Shown one piece after another: positions 61,540 to 64,000 of a DNA stretch of 64,000 nucleotides. The DNA is from Mesorhizobium sp. AR07. Its GTDB lineage: Bacteria; Pseudomonadota; Alphaproteobacteria; Rhizobiales; Rhizobiaceae. The number at the start of each line of letters is the position of its first letter. Positions within the stretch are counted from its first letter, which is position 1. Below the pieces are notes generated by a model. That model was not told where the DNA came from. It saw nothing but the letters and a program-made list of their open reading frames with translations, and did not search any database. Where the stretch lies: positions 372,001 to 436,000 of the forward strand of contig NZ_CP080528.1 of assembly GCF_024746815.1 (NCBI RefSeq). The letters run 5' to 3'. Position numbers and translations under genes: made by a program.

Positions 61540-63681
61540 TTAGTCATCCCCAAACCGCTCCTGCAAGGTGGCGAGGGCCGATAAAGCTTCCTCGAGTTTC
61601 GGCGATATGGACGCGGTGCGAGTTGATGCCGCCATTACATCGAAGTCGTCTCGTTGGGTGCGCTCGGTAGCGGCCAGCAGGTCACGAATATTGCAGTTCT
61701 CGTCTTGCGGGGCGTTGGGCTCCTCGCCGAGCGACAAGACCTTTCGGGATTGCTTAACAGGGATCCCTTTCGCGATGGCCGGTGGCGCCGGAAGGAAAGC
61801 AGGCTCGGCCGGAGACTTAACGCTGCCGCGAGGATATTCATTCTCCGGTGCAGCTTCAGGCCGTGCTGCCGTCTTTCTGCCGTTGCGTTGGAGCTGCGGA
61901 GGCTGAGCCTCGTCTTCGGCCGCCTCCAGGCTCGGCGCGGGGTTGATGGCGCCGCCGAGAACCTCATCCTGCCATTTACGCAGCGCGGGCAAGCTGGGCG
62001 GATGTGCCTTAGCTGTTTGGTAAAGCCGTCGATATGGCTGATCCTGATAGTGCCGGATCTTGGTAAGCTGAAAAGAGCGCGAGTTCTTGACCATCAGGAT
62101 CGAGGTCCGCGCGGACATCTCGCGCAGCTCGAGTGGACTGCGCAGCGGCCGCGGGGTGTAGTGTGGGGCCCAAAGGCGCGGCGCGAAGATCCCCTGCCCC
62201 GGTCGCATCACCGGCGTCTTGTAGACCTGGGTCGTCTCGCCCAGCATCTCAGATACGAATTCCGAGGTCTCCAGATCGTTTATCTGGATGAAGAGCTTGA
62301 TCTGCGAGCCGGAGACGGTGGTGATGCGCTTGTTCTTGCCATAGAGCTCGTCGAGCTGGGCAATGTCCTGCATAACGATCGCCATGCGAAAACCATATCC
62401 CGCGCTGATCGTGATCTTCGAGATCAAGGAATCCATGCGGCCGACGTGGTAGAATTCGTCGAGCATGAGCAGCACCTGATGCGGCTCGTCCTCGCCCGGG
62501 ATTTTCACCATCATCAAGTCGTGGATTTGCTGGAACAGGATGCGGATCAGCGGTCGGAAGATCGACAACTCGGCGATGGTGCAGCCGATGAAGATCGTCA
62601 TCGGATGGCGCCTGAGCTCGCGGATGTCGAAATCAGATGTCTCCGTAGCGGCCGAGATCAGACCGTTGTTCCACAGCGACATTGCCATGTTGACGTTGAA
62701 GACGGCCGAATTCCTGGTTTCCGGCTCCAGGGCGATATATTGGTTGAAGCTATCGACGACCCATGTCGGCAGGTGCAGGCGCTCGGTCTTCACGATGGCG
62801 CGCAGCACGGAGGAGATATCCTTACCCGTCGTCGTCATGCGCGCAACGCTACGCATGTGCTGCGCGCCAGCGATAAGCGGCGAGGAGAGCACGTAGCCGA
62901 TCAGCGCAGAGAGCAGCAGGCGTCCGGCACCCGCCCAAGTATCGTCCGCCTTCTCCGGGATGACGAAGGAGGCGACGACCAGACAGTCGGTCGCCATCCG
63001 CTCGTCGCGCCGCACGAAGTCGAGTGGATTGTAGCGATGTGTGTCGTTCGAGCCAGGCGAAAACATAAAGACCTTGTTGCCCATTGCGCGACGATGGTTC
63101 GCGAGCGCCTCAAAATTCTCCCGCTTCGGGTCGAAGAACACGGCCGAGCCTTGCCAGAGATAGCCATTCGGTAGAACGAAGCCCGTGCCCTTGCCCGAGC
63201 GCGACGGACCGACGACGAGAATGTGAGCGGGCTCGTCGGAGCGGATCGTGGCCCCGGCGAGCTTGCCGAGGATGATCCCTTGCTTTGCTGTCAGGCCCTG
63301 TTTCGCCGCTTCCAGCACGGTGCCGAAACGGGCTTCGCCATAGGGCATCTGCTGGCGATTGACAGTCGCAAAAAGCCAGCCGGCGAGCCCCAGCACCACG
63401 ACGCTGCCGACGGCGATGCCGGCGCGGATCAACGTCTCGACCTGCGTCAGCGGAAAGAAGACGCGCGCGTAAAAATGCTTCCAGGCGATCAGGAAGACGC
63501 TCGCGGTGCGATCATTGTTCTGCATGCGCAAAAGTGCCCAACGGGTTGCGCCCTCGCTCGGGAAGCGGGCTGGTGCCCAGCGCGACGCTACGACGATTTC
63601 ATAAGCCAGGCTCCACAGGAGCCAGAACCCGATGAGCGCCAGAAGGGCAACGCCGATCCTAAAGGCGACGACGCGTGCCAT
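61540..63681 (-). CDS. virD4: Type IV secretion coupling protein VirD4/TraG
   Basis: The 713-residue protein from the ATG at 63681 has two N-terminal membrane segments (FRIGVALLALIGFWLLWSLA; LIRAGIAVGSVVVLGLAGWL). Walker A is GPSRSGKGTGF (158-168); Walker B is VLLMLDEFYHVG at about 415. The end after residue 560 is a charged linker (RNGRKTAARPEAAPENEYPR), possibly for substrate contact. It docks the relaxosome to the secretion channel. Its start overlaps the 3' end of virB11 by 23 bp, so the two are in one operon. Intact. Confidence 0.93.
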   Translation of the reverse strand: MARVVAFRIGVALLALIGFWLLWSLAYEIVVASRWAPARFPSEGATRWALLRMQNNDRTASVFLIAWKHFYARVFFPLTQVETLIRAGIAVGSVVVLGLAGWLFATVNRQQMPYGEARFGTVLEAAKQGLTAKQGIILGKLAGATIRSDEPAHILVVGPSRSGKGTGFVLPNGYLWQGSAVFFDPKRENFEALANHRRAMGNKVFMFSPGSNDTHRYNPLDFVRRDERMATDCLVVASFVIPEKADDTWAGAGRLLLSALIGYVLSSPLIAGAQHMRSVARMTTTGKDISSVLRAIVKTERLHLPTWVVDSFNQYIALEPETRNSAVFNVNMAMSLWNNGLISAATETSDFDIRELRRHPMTIFIGCTIAELSIFRPLIRILFQQIHDLMMVKIPGEDEPHQVLLMLDEFYHVGRMDSLISKITISAGYGFRMAIVMQDIAQLDELYGKNKRITTVSGSQIKLFIQINDLETSEFVSEMLGETTQVYKTPVMRPGQGIFAPRLWAPHYTPRPLRSPLELREMSARTSILMVKNSRSFQLTKIRHYQDQPYRRLYQTAKAHPPSLPALRKWQDEVLGGAINPAPSLEAAEDEAQPPQLQRNGRKTAARPEAAPENEYPRGSVKSPAEPAFLPAPPAIAKGIPVKQSRKVLSLGEEPNAPQDENCNIRDLLAATERTQRDDFDVMAASTRTASISPKLEEALSALATLQERFGDD

Positions 63682-64000
63682 GGACGGCCTTCCTCTCACC
63701 CCTGCCTTCGCGCCACTCCGCCATGCGCGCGAAGTAGATGGCCGAGGTGCCGCGCCATCCGCCTATCTTTTGCTGCTGAATGACGATCGGCAGCACCGAT
63801 TTGATATAGCCGACTATTTCCTCGCGCCTGAGGCCGAGGCCGGCCTGCATGACCATCAGGGCAAGCTGTTCAAACGCGCCGGCCGGGTTGTCGGCATGGA
63901 CGGTGGTGATGCTGCCGGGATGGCCGGTGTTAATGGCACGCAGGAACGAATAAGCCTCGGCGCCGCGGATCTCGCCGAGGAAGATGCGGTCCGGTCTCAA
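63659..64000 (-). CDS. virB11: VirB11-like ATPase, C-terminal part (runs off the window)
   Basis: The frame, open to the window edge, shows the VirB11 C-terminal half: MRPDRIFLGEIRGAEAYSFL (Asp box, Walker B), RAINTGHPGSITTVHADN (His box) and LGLRREEIVGYIKSVLPIVI. It is a hexameric traffic ATPase of the type IV secretion system. Its last residues overlap the start of virD4. The remaining VirB genes should lie beyond the window end. Confidence 0.93.
   Translation of the reverse strand: MRPDRIFLGEIRGAEAYSFLRAINTGHPGSITTVHADNPAGAFEQLALMVMQAGLGLRREEIVGYIKSVLPIVIQQQKIGGWRGTSAIYFARMAEWREGRGERKAVHGTRRRL

Noticed and set aside
61654..63174. A 506-codon plus-strand frame
   Set aside because: Antisense to virD4; no motif or ribosome binding site.

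Overview
The window looks like part of a symbiosis island or integrative/conjugative element (ICE) of an alpha-rhizobium, most probably Mesorhizobium or a close relative. The evidence is high G+C content, a NifA C-terminal piece, a CYP112-type cytochrome P450 piece, a Ros/MucR-type regulator, a VirB11/VirD4-like secretion system, conserved rhizobial plasmid/ICE families (DUF736, DUF1419, DUF2958, DUF3085, DUF3991), and many insertion sequences, mostly decayed. No tRNA, rRNA or CRISPR array was seen. Genus and family names rest on remembered protein families, not on a database search.

Layout. 1-2.3 kb: the end of an IS66-type element, the 5' part of a group II intron and a broken DUF6429 gene. 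2.9-4.7 kb: a small lipoprotein-like protein and a secreted trypsin-like protease. 5.0-6.0 kb: an in-frame chimera of P450 N-terminus and NifA C-terminus. 6.0-8.9 kb: a pair of M16 peptidases. 9.2-13.8 kb: nested insertion sequences (IS66 cut by an ISL3-type element, which ends in a group II intron 3' piece, then IS630). 14.1-15.6 kb: hipBA. 15.9-17.1 kb: IS110, IS3 and IS1380 pieces. 17.7-18.8 kb: a response regulator fused to a kinase-type ATPase domain. 19-21.1 kb: an IS91 piece, then broken peptide deformylase and mucR genes. 21.4-32.2 kb: an ICE accessory block with a primase-like DUF3991/TOPRIM protein, a very large methyltransferase-helicase gene with frameshifts, and ArdC antirestriction protein. 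32.3-36.6 kb: parDE/relBE and two vapBC modules plus an 849-bp duplication carrying DUF736. 36.6-37.3 kb: HU and a WGR protein. 37.9-46.5 kb: a probable Tn7/Tn5053-like element bounded by a 17-bp inverted repeat, carrying tniB and tniQ but no visible transposase, and loaded with higBA, a GNAT gene and a second hipBA. 47.5-54.4 kb: small ICE proteins, an XRE regulator, ParA and its partner, and a MobC-relaxase pair with a candidate oriT. 54.8-55.4 kb: hicAB. 56.4-59.7 kb: an orphan polyketide-synthase ketoreductase fragment, then UDP-glucose 6-dehydrogenase and a glycosyltransferase. 60-61.4 kb: oxidoreductase and MacB pieces and a tacAT-like module. 61.5-64.0 kb: VirD4 and the end of VirB11.

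How it works together. The relaxase, MobC, ParA, VirD4 and VirB11 form a conjugation apparatus. ArdC and the methyltransferase-helicase would protect incoming DNA from restriction. Eight toxin-antitoxin modules would stabilise the island. Symbiosis-related cargo (nifA, P450) survives only as fragments, so this is a heavily rearranged section. Many genes carry single-base indels, mostly deletions, which could reflect real decay or sequencing error.
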